64,000 nucleotides of DNA from Commensalibacter nepenthis (GTDB lineage Bacteria; Pseudomonadota; Alphaproteobacteria; Acetobacterales; Acetobacteraceae), in assembly GCF_029953305.1 (NCBI RefSeq), contig NZ_JASBAN010000002.1, forward strand, positions 1 through 64,000. Reading direction: 5' to 3'. The notes beneath the pieces were generated by a model, which was not told the DNA's origin, did not search any database, and was given only the letters and a program-made list of their open reading frames with translations. The first letter of the stretch is position 1, and each line of letters starts with the position of its first letter. The position numbers were made by a program, and so were the translations under genes. Positions 15,234 through 23,658 of the stretch are shown one piece after another.

Positions 15234-15253
15234 GTATTCCAGTACTGGAATAC
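15234..15253. promoter_or_regulatory. perfect 20-bp palindrome (operator candidate)
   Basis: GTATTCCAGTACTGGAATAC is its own reverse complement and lies about 50 bases upstream of the truncated minus-strand gene start at 15183. It is followed by a GTATT half-site at 15266. A second, looser palindrome (TATGGT-AAAC-ACCATA) lies at 15333-15348. A dimeric repressor site is likely; nothing else was seen in 15184-15395. Confidence 0.5.
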
Positions 15254-15395
15254 TAAACTTATTCGTATTTCATGCTCAACGGAAAAAGGATCAGTGTAGG
15301 AATGAATGATTGTTGTATTTGTCAAAATATGCTATGGTAAACACCATAATGAAATTAGTGCGTCTACAAGATAGATCGCAATATCAAACTGATAA

Positions 15396-15424
15396 AAAAC
15401 GACCCGTTTTGAGGTCGTTTTTTT
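15396..15424. terminator. bidirectional terminator
   Basis: AAAACGACC-CGTTTTGA-GGTCGTTTT with A and T runs on both sides. It is nine bases past the stop of the minus-strand gene at 15433 and has the same stem as the hairpin at 10616. Confidence 0.75.
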
Positions 15425-15432
15425 ATGGCTAT

Positions 15433-15921
15433 TTAAGGTTTAAAAAAAGCAGAACAATTGCCTCTTGTTTTTTTATATAATCTTTGGAAATCATCAATCA
15501 TAGTATTAAGTGTTTGTGATAGGTAATTTATATATTCTTCTTGATTATAATCTTTAAACTTTTGATTCTGTGTAATAAAATTATCAACACGTTCTCTCAT
15601 TTTTGGAGCTATAAAAAATGGTATATTGTATTTTGGTGTTTCACCTAACGCAACAGCACGTTCATTAGCTCTTGTACTTATTGCTACAGTCATGAAATCA
15701 CCAATCATACATTCTTCTTTTTTGGGATCTGTATCTTTAGTATGTAAGTAACAGTCATAAACATCAGCAGCCAAACCTTTTACCCCTTCAGCACAATATT
15801 TTGGAAAAAACCTTTTTTCTGTCGCTTGTATCATAGCTTCAGAGGCATGTGTTGGCTTGTCTTCTGCTTGTGCGATCAAAGGAAATACCAGAATAGGCAA
15901 GGCAAGTAAGAATTTTCTCAT
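15433..15921 (-). CDS. secreted or periplasmic protein of unknown function
   Basis: A 162-aa protein with a clear Sec signal peptide: MRKFLLALPILVFPLIAQAE, cleavage expected after AQA. The mature part is helical and contains four Cys (YCAEGV, VYDCYL, EECMIG, GNCSAF), which could form two disulfides in the periplasm. I recognise no family. It has its own terminator and lies between two truncated plasmid genes. Confidence 0.65.
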   Translation of the reverse strand: MRKFLLALPILVFPLIAQAEDKPTHASEAMIQATEKRFFPKYCAEGVKGLAADVYDCYLHTKDTDPKKEECMIGDFMTVAISTRANERAVALGETPKYNIPFFIAPKMRERVDNFITQNQKFKDYNQEEYINYLSQTLNTMIDDFQRLYKKTRGNCSAFFKP

Positions 15922-16005
15922 TCATTAAACCTTAAGTAAAAACATTAAAATTATTTATTAATTCTCATTTTAAACCAAAAAATATCTTCATCAAAGGAAT
16001 TAAAT

Positions 16006-17364
16006 ATGGCTACTACTCAGTATGCACAAATTGATCTCAATCGATTACAAGCAATCATTGAAAAATTTCAATATTCTGTTACAGACGCATCAAAAGTAAT
16101 TCAGAAATTCTCTGCGAAACAAGATGGGCGTTTTCAAACCTCTTTAATTGCAGCGCTTAATGAAAAATTAAAAAATCCCACTGTTGTTATAAAAGAGATG
16201 CAAAGCGCAGGTATTCGGGATGGGCAAGATTATTTACAAACACAAAAAGTTTTAAATCAATTATTAAAAGAACAAAAGAGTGCATTTGGTGAGTTTACCT
16301 TAGCGTTACAAAAATTAACGTCTAAATTTGAAACATCTAACCCTTTTACGAAAGTTCAAAATGATAAAGATGCAGCAAATGCTTTAGGAATAAGTGTTTT
16401 TGAGCTAATGTTTAATCGATTTATGGCGCATCATAATGGTCTTAACGATGATCGAGCTGACCATAATGCAGAAATTGTAAAAGCAATTTTTGATAAAAGA
16501 AAAGACCCTGAAGCTCTTAAAAAAGATGAGTTGGTTGGAAGTTTATCAAACGTTCAAGGGAATGAACATTTAATACAAAATTTACAAAATGCTAATGGTT
16601 TTAATGAAGTTCTCCTTTTATTAATGCAAGCTGGATCAATTGCTAAAAAAGTAAAAGATCAAAATGCGTTAGATCATATTGCTAAAGTATTTGCTGGTGA
16701 TCCAGGGAGTATTGGTATGTTTACCACTTCAACACAGGTTCCTATAGAAAATCAAAAATTTAAATCAGGAACTTCTGAAGGGACTAATCCTACTGATATA
16801 GTGGCAACAGAGTTTAACAATGCAAAAGATGCCGCATCTGCAATGAAAAGTCCCAACATACCATATGGGTATCATGCACAAGTTACCGCTCAAAATCGCG
16901 TAGAGGTAAATAACGCAGAGGCAGCTTCAATAAGAGGTCAGGGTTATGGGGATCAACTAAATTTTCTAACAGAAAAAATGATTAATAATCCTGGTTATAC
17001 CGCAATTGTTACAGCTGGGTTACAATATGCACAACAAGTTGAATCTGTTATTGGAAGTATGGGAGGAGCAGGAGGTGCTGCATCTGATTTGGGAGGAGCT
17101 TTAATGGGGCTTGCTACCAAGATAAAAGATCCACGTATTCTTGCTGCTTTGGCTGGAGCTGGGGCAATTACACTGATTGAAACAGGAGCTCAACAATTAT
17201 CAGGAACACATGATAATATTCGTCCCAAGCCAACAGCAAAAGAACGAGACGATGCATATAAAGTTGCTGTTGATGAGATAAATAATATTCGCAATAAATC
17301 AACAATAGACTATTTGAAAAAACAAGGAATAGACGTTCAATATAATAAAGTAATTCAAGCCTGA
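16006..17364 (+). CDS. large helical protein of unknown function, probably 3'-truncated (phage-like)
   Basis: A 452-aa protein with AAAGGAATTAAAT before the ATG. The first 250 residues are helical and Gln/Lys-rich; about residues 335-395 are Gly/Ala-rich and hydrophobic (GSMGGAGGAASDLGGALMGL, ILAALAGAGAITLI). This composition recalls phage tail tape-measure or injected proteins, but I cannot assign it. The last seven or so codons overlap sequence that on the minus strand encodes conserved RepA residues. The native 3' end was therefore probably lost at a joint near 17340. Confidence 0.55.
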   Translation: MATTQYAQIDLNRLQAIIEKFQYSVTDASKVIQKFSAKQDGRFQTSLIAALNEKLKNPTVVIKEMQSAGIRDGQDYLQTQKVLNQLLKEQKSAFGEFTLALQKLTSKFETSNPFTKVQNDKDAANALGISVFELMFNRFMAHHNGLNDDRADHNAEIVKAIFDKRKDPEALKKDELVGSLSNVQGNEHLIQNLQNANGFNEVLLLLMQAGSIAKKVKDQNALDHIAKVFAGDPGSIGMFTTSTQVPIENQKFKSGTSEGTNPTDIVATEFNNAKDAASAMKSPNIPYGYHAQVTAQNRVEVNNAEAASIRGQGYGDQLNFLTEKMINNPGYTAIVTAGLQYAQQVESVIGSMGGAGGAASDLGGALMGLATKIKDPRILAALAGAGAITLIETGAQQLSGTHDNIRPKPTAKERDDAYKVAVDEINNIRNKSTIDYLKKQGIDVQYNKVIQA

Positions 17365-18007
17365 TTTTCCATTCTTTTTGGCTTCCACAATGTTTACGAG
17401 CCAATTCATAAATACGGCGATCTAAGGGCTTTCTAAGCCTGAAATAATCTGGGCTGATGGTTAATACTTGATTAGAAATTATAGAACGATAGAGCCAATC
17501 TGGGAGGGTTACAGATACTCTGACCATACGACCGTCTTTTTCCTCAACAACACGCCAAGAATCAACTAGACCAAAGCCATGTGCCTCTCTTGTTTGTGCT
17601 GTTTCAATATTGGTTGTAATGCGAGTTCCTGCTAGTCGTTCAAGAGCCATTTTAGCCAGTTCGTAATATTGACCGCTCGTGCCTCTATTCGTAGTGATAA
17701 GGTAATCATAGATCGTAAAATGAACGGTTCTGCTGATTTCTTTTTCTTCGTAAACGGCTTGCATGAGTTTTGAGATGCAATAAATCCAAATATCTTTGTC
17801 ATGAATGGTAGCCATTCCATACTTAGAATGAGGAGCGATAGAAATACTAAAATTGTTATGCTTATATTCTCTAAATTTAGTATTGCCAGCTTTTAAAGCA
17901 AATAAAGGGTGTTCCATACTAGCGATATCATCTTGGAATGTTAGATTATTAAAGATGTCAGCAATAAAGAAATCTGTTTGTTTATGTTTCTTTTTATCCT
18001 TTTTTTG
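17339..18007 (-). pseudogene. RPA-family replication initiator RepA, truncated at both ends
   Basis: From the joint with IS copy D the minus-strand frame reads HKQTDFFIADIFNNLTFQDD, then MEHPLFALKAGNTKFREY, ATIHDKDIWIYCISKLMQAV, FTIYDYLITTNRGTSGQYYE, LAGTRITTNIETAQTREAHG and SPDYFRLRKPLDRRIYELAR. This is the conserved core of RPA-type plasmid initiators. The start is missing at the IS side. Homology ends around WKIRLELLYY, after which the frame reads antisense to the neighbouring ORF. Confidence 0.85.
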
Positions 18008-18485
18008 AGTCTTGTCGCAAATATTGAATGGTGCTGTGATTAGCCATAAAGCTAGCTAATTTAGACGGGTATATTATTATTTAGACCGAATATGCTTTGA
18101 ATGAGTTTTATTTGTTCGTTGATTGTCCATTTTCCTTTAAAACCCAGTCCTTTTTTAATCCAGAGAATGGCCTCATATCCTTTGAGTGTTTTTCTTGCGG
18201 TATGAAAAGATTGAAAACAGCCATTTCTTGGTATACCCCTCTTTAACCTGAAGTGATCATTTTCTATTCCCTGTTGCAAGGATTTCTTTGTTTCATGAAC
18301 GCAGTGATTGGCAAGGATATGCTCATTCTTCATGGTTTGTATGGTCTTTGGAAACGGTAATGCTTTATCTGTTCCAATATGGGTTGGAGCGAACAGACCA
18401 TCTTCTTTAAATGCTTTTCTAAAGAAAGGTTGTGCTGCTTTTATATTTCTTTTAGCTGTTAACAAGAAATCAATAACAGTCCCAT
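18008..18485 (-). mobile_element. IS6-family-like element, copy D (478 bp, cut by copy E)
   Basis: The left repeat is AGTCTTGTCGCAAAT, with one change from the consensus. The element stops at 18485, where copy E begins in the opposite orientation. Only the part encoding the C-terminal half of the transposase remains. Confidence 0.88.
18061..18485 (-). pseudogene. IS6-family transposase, C-terminal part (copy D)
   Basis: The remaining frame covers LLTAKRNIKAAQPFFRKAFK through HIGTDKALPFPKTI and IENDHFRLKRGIPRNG to the C-terminus. The first catalytic Asp (IDETYIK) and the HTH are missing. A Pro replaces the usual Arg in AAQRFF. It is inactive. Confidence 0.88.
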
Positions 18486-19355
18486 GGTCTTGTCGTAAAT
18501 TTAATTATGTATTTTAGTATGATATAAAAATGGAGTGAGTATTTATATTTTGGGAACGATTTATGTCTATAGCAAGCTTATATTAAGACCTAGGAATGAT
18601 TTTAAAGGTCGTCATTTTAATGGATTGATGATTATCCAAGCGGTAAACTGGTATTTACGCTATTGTCTTAGCTATCGAGACATTGAGGAATTGTTTTTAG
18701 AACGTGGGATAAATACAGATCATAGCACGTTAAATCGTTGGGTATTACGCTATGCACCACTATTAGAAAAACGTTTGAGAAGCTATAGAAAGCCCCATTG
18801 TGGTGAGGTGAGGATTGATGAAACCTATATCAAAGTAAAAGGTCAGTGGAAGTATCTATATAGAGCCACTGATAAGAATGGAACTGCTATTGATTTCTTG
18901 TTAACAGCTAAAAGAAATATAAAAGCAGCACAACGTTTCTTTAGAAAGGCGTTTAAAAAAGATGGTCTGTTCGCTCCAACCCATATTGGCACAGATAAAG
19001 CATTACCGTTTCCAAAAACCATACAAACCATGAAGAATGAGCATATCCTTGCCAATCACTGCGTTCATGAAACAAAGAAATCCTTACAACAGGGAATAGA
19101 AAATGATCACTTCAGGTTAAAGAGGGGTATACCAAGAAATGGCTGTTTTCAATCTTTTCATACCGCAAGAAAAACACTCAAAGGATATGAGGCCATTCTC
19201 TGGATTAAAAAAGGACTGGGTTTTAAAGGAAAATGGACAATCAACGAACAAATAAAACTCATTCAAAGCATATTCGGTCTAAATAATAATATACCCGTCT
19301 AAATTAGCTAGCTTTATGGCTAATCACAGCACCATTCAATATTTGCGACAAGACC
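18486..19355 (+). mobile_element. IS6-family-like element, copy E (870 bp)
   Basis: Opposite orientation to the other copies. The left end is GGTCTTGTCGTAAAT (one change), the right end consensus. It is ten bases shorter than the 880-bp copies because of a deletion between two CTAT repeats at the transposase start. It interrupts copy D and lies 20 bases upstream of the mgtC-like gene. Confidence 0.88.
18535..19302 (+). CDS. IS6-family transposase with altered N-terminus (copy E)
   Basis: The normal start region ATGTCTATTGGTATCTATAG has lost ten bases, so the usual ATG is out of frame. An upstream GTG at 18535 is in frame and gives a replacement N-terminus (MSIYILGTIYVYSKLILRPR), 255 aa in total. 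All later motifs, including IDETYIK, GTDKALPF and IENDHF, are intact. Whether it is translated from the GTG is unknown. Confidence 0.8.
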   Translation: MSIYILGTIYVYSKLILRPRNDFKGRHFNGLMIIQAVNWYLRYCLSYRDIEELFLERGINTDHSTLNRWVLRYAPLLEKRLRSYRKPHCGEVRIDETYIKVKGQWKYLYRATDKNGTAIDFLLTAKRNIKAAQRFFRKAFKKDGLFAPTHIGTDKALPFPKTIQTMKNEHILANHCVHETKKSLQQGIENDHFRLKRGIPRNGCFQSFHTARKTLKGYEAILWIKKGLGFKGKWTINEQIKLIQSIFGLNNNIPV

Positions 19356-19375
19356 AAAAAAAGGGCAATATCACT

Positions 19376-20092
19376 ATGCAATTTATACAAAATTTTTCCT
19401 TTGCAACTTTTTATGATACGACGTTGTCGTTACTGATTGCTTTTATCCTAGGAACCTTAATAGGCGCTGAACGTCAATATCGTCAAAGAACAGCAGGATT
19501 ACGTACAAATGTGCTGGTTGCAATTGGTGCTGCTACTTTTGTTGATCTTGCTCAGCGTATGGGGGGAAATGTTGAGGCGGTTCGTGTTATAGCCTATGTT
19601 GTTTCTGGAATAGGATTTCTTGGTGCTGGTGTCATCATGAAAGAAGGTATGAATGTACGTGGTTTAAATACTGCTGCGACATTATGGTGTTCGGCCGCTG
19701 TTGGTTGCTGTGCAGGTGGAGATATGTTAACAGAGGCGTTAATACTTACTTTTTTTGTTATTTTTGGGAATACATTTCTACGTCGCTTGGCAAATGCAAT
19801 CAATCGTATTCCTCTTAACGAAGAAACGGGTGAATCAACATTTGAAATACGTTTAAGTGTTGATCGAAAGGCTGCTCCGATATTACGTGAATTAGTCGTG
19901 GATCTGTTAGAAACAGCACAATATCCTGTCAGTGATGTTGAATTTTTTGATCTTTCAGACGATCGTGTGGAACTTGTGGCTACATTAATTAGTACAGCAA
20001 TTGATAAAGAAGAAATTGAAGACGTCGTCAAAACATTAAGTAATCGCAAAGACGTATACCATGCCAATTGGGAAAGCAGTACTAAAGAATAA
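19376..20092 (+). CDS. MgtC/SapB-family membrane protein
   Basis: I place the start at ATG 19376 (AGGGCAATATCACT before it); a longer frame would begin inside the IS. The product has 238 aa. It has the MgtC signature LIAFILGTLIGAERQYRQRT, then GLRTNVLVAIGAATFVDLAQ and SGIGFLGAGVIMKEG, with about four transmembrane helices in the first 140 residues. A cytosolic ACT-like C-terminal domain (about 160-238) follows. MgtC proteins affect magnesium homeostasis and survival in hosts. The IS end just upstream could supply a promoter. Confidence 0.88.
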   Translation: MQFIQNFSFATFYDTTLSLLIAFILGTLIGAERQYRQRTAGLRTNVLVAIGAATFVDLAQRMGGNVEAVRVIAYVVSGIGFLGAGVIMKEGMNVRGLNTAATLWCSAAVGCCAGGDMLTEALILTFFVIFGNTFLRRLANAINRIPLNEETGESTFEIRLSVDRKAAPILRELVVDLLETAQYPVSDVEFFDLSDDRVELVATLISTAIDKEEIEDVVKTLSNRKDVYHANWESSTKE

Positions 20093-20093
20093 T

Positions 20094-20244
20094 GGTCTTG
20101 TCACAAAGTTTTAAGTTGAGTGGTTTTTAATATTATTTCTTCAAAATAGGATTTTTTAATTCATTCAATTATATAGTTATTTTATAATAACTAATGCTAG
20201 CAAAAACTTAAAATTTTATAAAATTTAAACTTTGTGACAAAACC
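20094..20244. mobile_element. MITE-like element, copy 1 (151 bp)
   Basis: The ends GGTCTTGTCACAAAGTTTTAA and its imperfect complement resemble the IS6-like inverted repeat but continue with AAGTTT. The interior is AT-rich and non-coding. The reverse complement of 57034-57183 matches it over the full length with about ten differences. It begins two bases after the mgtC-like stop. No target duplication is visible. Confidence 0.75.
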
Positions 20245-20376
20245 GTATTGAAGTTACCTCCTCTTTTTAGAAAATTGAGATGTTAAAAGAGAATAAGCTA
20301 TTAATAAGTTAATGAATTTTGTTTATAACATCAGATTGAAATAAAATTTTTTATAAAAAAATGAGAAAAGCGACTT

Positions 20377-21201
20377 ATGATTTCAGTAAATTTAACAACA
20401 ACTTCATCAAGGTTGGGGCTTTGTAGTGCAACGATATGGTCGTTAATTCATCAAACCAAAAGACCTGACAAAATTTTCCTATGGATATCACACGAAGCAT
20501 ATTTATCAGATGAAGGTGTAAAAACCATACCCAGTTGGATTGATGAGTTAAATAGCATATCTAACATCGTAGATGTGAAATTTGTGGAAAATACAGGACC
20601 CTATAGAAAAATAATCAATGCCATAAAACTCTCTGACCATTCTGATATATTGGTTTACGCAGATGATGACGTTATTTATGGTGATATGTGGTTGGAAACA
20701 TTATTACATGCTTTTTATAAAAATGACGCACAATTAGCAATTGCGTCAAGAATTAGAGTTGTTAAAAGAAATATTTTTGGATGGATGCAATCCTATAGTC
20801 GATATAGAATTTGTAAACAACCTATTAGATTTAATCGTGATTACATAATCACAGGCGTTGGTGGTTGCGTTTTAACCAAGCATATGATTAAAGAATCATT
20901 AATAAATAATAATGATTATATTTCACTCGCACCTAGAACAGATGATATATGGATTAGTAAGATATTGGAGCTATCGGGTACAGTAGTAGAGGCATGCCCT
21001 AAAGCGTTGACTTATGTTGATGAAATAGATCATAAAAATAATGCTCTTAATTTATCAAACACATATCAAACTAAACACGCAAATTTCATTTTCAAATTAA
21101 TCAATAGACCTATGCAAATATTTTTATCTTACTTTGGTTTGCAGAGAACAAATAATGATATATCAATAAAAAAAATATCACATTATTTTAAAAACAAATA
21201 A
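20377..21201 (+). CDS. GT-A-fold glycosyltransferase
   Basis: The 274-aa protein begins MISVNLTTTSSRLGLCSATI and has ILVYADDDVIYGDMWLE at about residues 90-106, the D-x-D-type metal/sugar-nucleotide site of GT-A enzymes. GVGGCVLTKHMI and APRTDDIWISKILELSG form the acceptor and catalytic half. It is 20 bases upstream of a flippase, so it probably adds a sugar to a surface glycan precursor at the cytoplasmic membrane face. The sugar is unknown. The 130 bases upstream hold no gene. Confidence 0.75.
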   Translation: MISVNLTTTSSRLGLCSATIWSLIHQTKRPDKIFLWISHEAYLSDEGVKTIPSWIDELNSISNIVDVKFVENTGPYRKIINAIKLSDHSDILVYADDDVIYGDMWLETLLHAFYKNDAQLAIASRIRVVKRNIFGWMQSYSRYRICKQPIRFNRDYIITGVGGCVLTKHMIKESLINNNDYISLAPRTDDIWISKILELSGTVVEACPKALTYVDEIDHKNNALNLSNTYQTKHANFIFKLINRPMQIFLSYFGLQRTNNDISIKKISHYFKNK

Positions 21202-21221
21202 CTTTTAATCGTTGGATTTAA

Positions 21222-22667
21222 ATGAATTTACTCCATAATGTAAAATGGCTTACGCTTTCACAAGTTATTAAAGTAGCTTGTCAATTATTAGGGTTGGTTA
21301 TTTTTGCAAGATACCTCACACCAAAAGATATTGGTGTTATGTCACTGACTATGATTGTAGTCAGCTTTGTCAACATCTTAAGAGATATGGGGTCTTCAGC
21401 AGCAATTATTCAAAAGGAAGAGATTGACGATACGTTAATAAGCTCCGTTTTTATCTTAAATACAATAATGGGGTTTTCATTAGCGATAATTTTCTTTTTT
21501 TTGTCTTATTATATTTCTCATTTCTTTCAACTTGAACTGCTCAAATATACTATAAAGTTAATAAGCATTACGTTTATATTAAACAGCATCACATCCGTGC
21601 ATTTGGCTCTTTTGGAAAGAAAATCCAAATTTAGAACCGTTGCTCTTACTGAGGTTATATCCTCAATGTCAGCGTTGGCAATAGGTATATATTTTGCAAC
21701 GCATAATTTTGGTGTATATAGCCTCGTTTTTCAAACATTGTCTTTTTCGTTGTTAACCTCTATTTCTTTCTGTTTTTTTTCAGGGTGGAAAGTCAAATTT
21801 ATATTTGATCTAGACAAGATTAAATCTATTTTTAAATTTAGTTCAAACCTAGTTTTATTTAATTTCGTAAATTATTTCTCAAGAAATAGTGACGAAATGA
21901 TTATAGGTAAATTTTTTACAGCAGCAATATTGGGAGAATATTCTCTGGCATACAGAGTAATGTTATTTCCGGTTCAAAATATGAGATCCATATTAACGCG
22001 GTCTTTATATCCAATTTTGAGCCGATTACAAACATCGTCTAATGAAGCTGTTGAGGTCTATTTTAAATCTATTAAAGCGATTGCAATGATCGTTCCACCA
22101 GTGATGTTATGCTTATCAGCGGTTAGTCATGAATTTTCTCTTTTGATTTTTGGCTCTCAATGGTTACTGTTACCAAAATTATTGGTTTGGTTATCAGTTG
22201 TCGGTATCTTACAAGCAATAGTTAGTACAACAGGTGCTGTTTTTATGTCCAAAGGAAAAACGGACTTATTGTTGTATATTTCAATTTTTAATTCAGTTCT
22301 TCAAGTTGGTTCATTTATTATTGGTGGGTTTTATGACATTGAGGTACTTGTAAAACTATATTTACTAGCAAATGCGATTATGTTTTTTCCTAATACGATG
22401 TTAGCTGTCAGATTATTGGGGGGACGCTTCTCTGATTTTATGCTATGCATATATAAACCCATGCTATGTGCTGCCTTGATGTTTTGTCTTGTAAAATTTA
22501 TTAGTGTTTATTTTGTAGATTTGAACATATCACTCTTGGAAATTTTTATTATTAAAATTTTACTTAGTTTCGTCATATATATTTCATTATTGTTTGCTAC
22601 AAATCTAGATTTATATCACGCAGTTAAAAATAAATTTTTTGCAGAGCATATTTCTAAAAAAAAATAA
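21222..22667 (+). CDS. Wzx/RfbX-type polysaccharide flippase
   Basis: The 481-aa integral membrane protein has about 12-14 hydrophobic helices. The start MNLLHNVKWLTLSQVIKVAC and the early GLVIFARYLTPKDIGVMSLT match the polysaccharide-transport (Wzx/RfbX, MOP superfamily) pattern. It would move lipid-linked oligosaccharides across the inner membrane. With the glycosyltransferase ahead it forms a two-gene surface-glycan locus isolated between mobile elements. No polymerase or ligase is nearby, so it may be a fragment of a larger cluster. Confidence 0.82.
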   Translation: MNLLHNVKWLTLSQVIKVACQLLGLVIFARYLTPKDIGVMSLTMIVVSFVNILRDMGSSAAIIQKEEIDDTLISSVFILNTIMGFSLAIIFFFLSYYISHFFQLELLKYTIKLISITFILNSITSVHLALLERKSKFRTVALTEVISSMSALAIGIYFATHNFGVYSLVFQTLSFSLLTSISFCFFSGWKVKFIFDLDKIKSIFKFSSNLVLFNFVNYFSRNSDEMIIGKFFTAAILGEYSLAYRVMLFPVQNMRSILTRSLYPILSRLQTSSNEAVEVYFKSIKAIAMIVPPVMLCLSAVSHEFSLLIFGSQWLLLPKLLVWLSVVGILQAIVSTTGAVFMSKGKTDLLLYISIFNSVLQVGSFIIGGFYDIEVLVKLYLLANAIMFFPNTMLAVRLLGGRFSDFMLCIYKPMLCAALMFCLVKFISVYFVDLNISLLEIFIIKILLSFVIYISLLFATNLDLYHAVKNKFFAEHISKKK

Positions 22668-22773
22668 TATTTGTTATCGACAATCAAATGTAGCTTGAAA
22701 TGGTAATGTTTGGCTATTATCACTTTATGAGGATTGTTTAAGATTTATTTACCTCAATTTGTATAGTAATTCT

Positions 22774-23652
22774 GATCTTGTCGCAAATATTGAATGGTGC
22801 TGTGATTAGCCATAAAGCTAGCTAATTTAGACGGGTATATTATTATTTAGACCGAATATGCTTTGAATGAGTTTTATTTGTTCGTTGATTGTCCATTTTC
22901 CTTTAAAACCCAGTCCTTTTTTAATCCAGAGAATGGCCTCATATCCTTTGAGTGTTTTTCTTGCTGTATGAAAAGATTGAAAACAGCCATTTCTTGGTAT
23001 ACCCCTCTTTAACCTGAAATGATCATTTTCTATTCCCTGTTGTAAGGATTTTTTTGTTTCATGAACGCAGTGATTGGGAAGGATATACTCATTCTTCATG
23101 GTCTGTATGGTTTTTGGAAACGGTAATGCTTTATCTGTTCCAATATGAGTGGGTGCAAATAGACCATCTTTTTTAAACGCCTTTCTAAAGAAACGTTGTG
23201 CTGCTTTGATATTTCTTTTAGCTGTTAATAAGAAATCAATAGCAGTTCCATTCTTATCAATGGCTCTATATAGATACTTCCACTGACCTTTTACTTTGAT
23301 ATAGGTTTCATCAATCCTCACCTCACCACAATGGGGCTTTCTATAGCTTCTCAAAGGTTTTTCTAATAGAGGAGCATAGCGTAATACCCAACGGTTTAAC
23401 GTGTTATGATCTGTATTTATCCCACGTTTTAGGAATAATTTCTCAATATCTCGATAGCTAAGACAATAGCGTAAATACCAGTTTACCACTTGGATAATCA
23501 TCAATCCATTAAAATGACGATCTCTAAAATCATCTCTAGATCTTAATATAAGCTTGCTATAGATACCAATAGACATAAATCGTTCCAGTATATAAATATT
23601 CAGACAACTTCTATATCATACTAAAATACATAATTAAAATTGCGACAAGACC
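22774..23652 (-). mobile_element. IS6-family-like element, copy F (879 bp, mosaic)
   Basis: The left end is GATCTTGTCGCAAAT (one change). The interior from the C-terminus to the first catalytic Asp is close to copy A. The transposase 5' third and the right-hand non-coding end carry many unique changes (for example GTATATAAATATTCAGACAA). This is a mosaic pattern. It ends six bases from the stop of the efflux gene. Confidence 0.88.
22827..23576 (-). CDS. IS6-family transposase (copy F)
   Basis: 249-aa DDE transposase with IDETYIK, GTDKALPF and IENDHF intact. The N-terminal part has several substitutions not shared by the other copies (DDFRDRHF, QVVNWY, EKLFLKRG, HNTLNRW, EKPLRS). The C-terminal 150 residues match copy A. 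Activity is uncertain. Confidence 0.9.
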   Translation of the reverse strand: MSIGIYSKLILRSRDDFRDRHFNGLMIIQVVNWYLRYCLSYRDIEKLFLKRGINTDHNTLNRWVLRYAPLLEKPLRSYRKPHCGEVRIDETYIKVKGQWKYLYRAIDKNGTAIDFLLTAKRNIKAAQRFFRKAFKKDGLFAPTHIGTDKALPFPKTIQTMKNEYILPNHCVHETKKSLQQGIENDHFRLKRGIPRNGCFQSFHTARKTLKGYEAILWIKKGLGFKGKWTINEQIKLIQSIFGLNNNIPV

Positions 23653-23658
23653 TTGGTT

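Noticed and set aside
17168..17338. Extension of the RepA frame as part of RepA
   Set aside because: Beyond WKIRLELLYY the frame is antisense to the 16006 gene and shows no RepA pattern.
19316..19375. Longer N-terminus for the MgtC-like protein
   Set aside because: Those codons lie mostly within the IS end; ATG 19376 starts the conserved protein.
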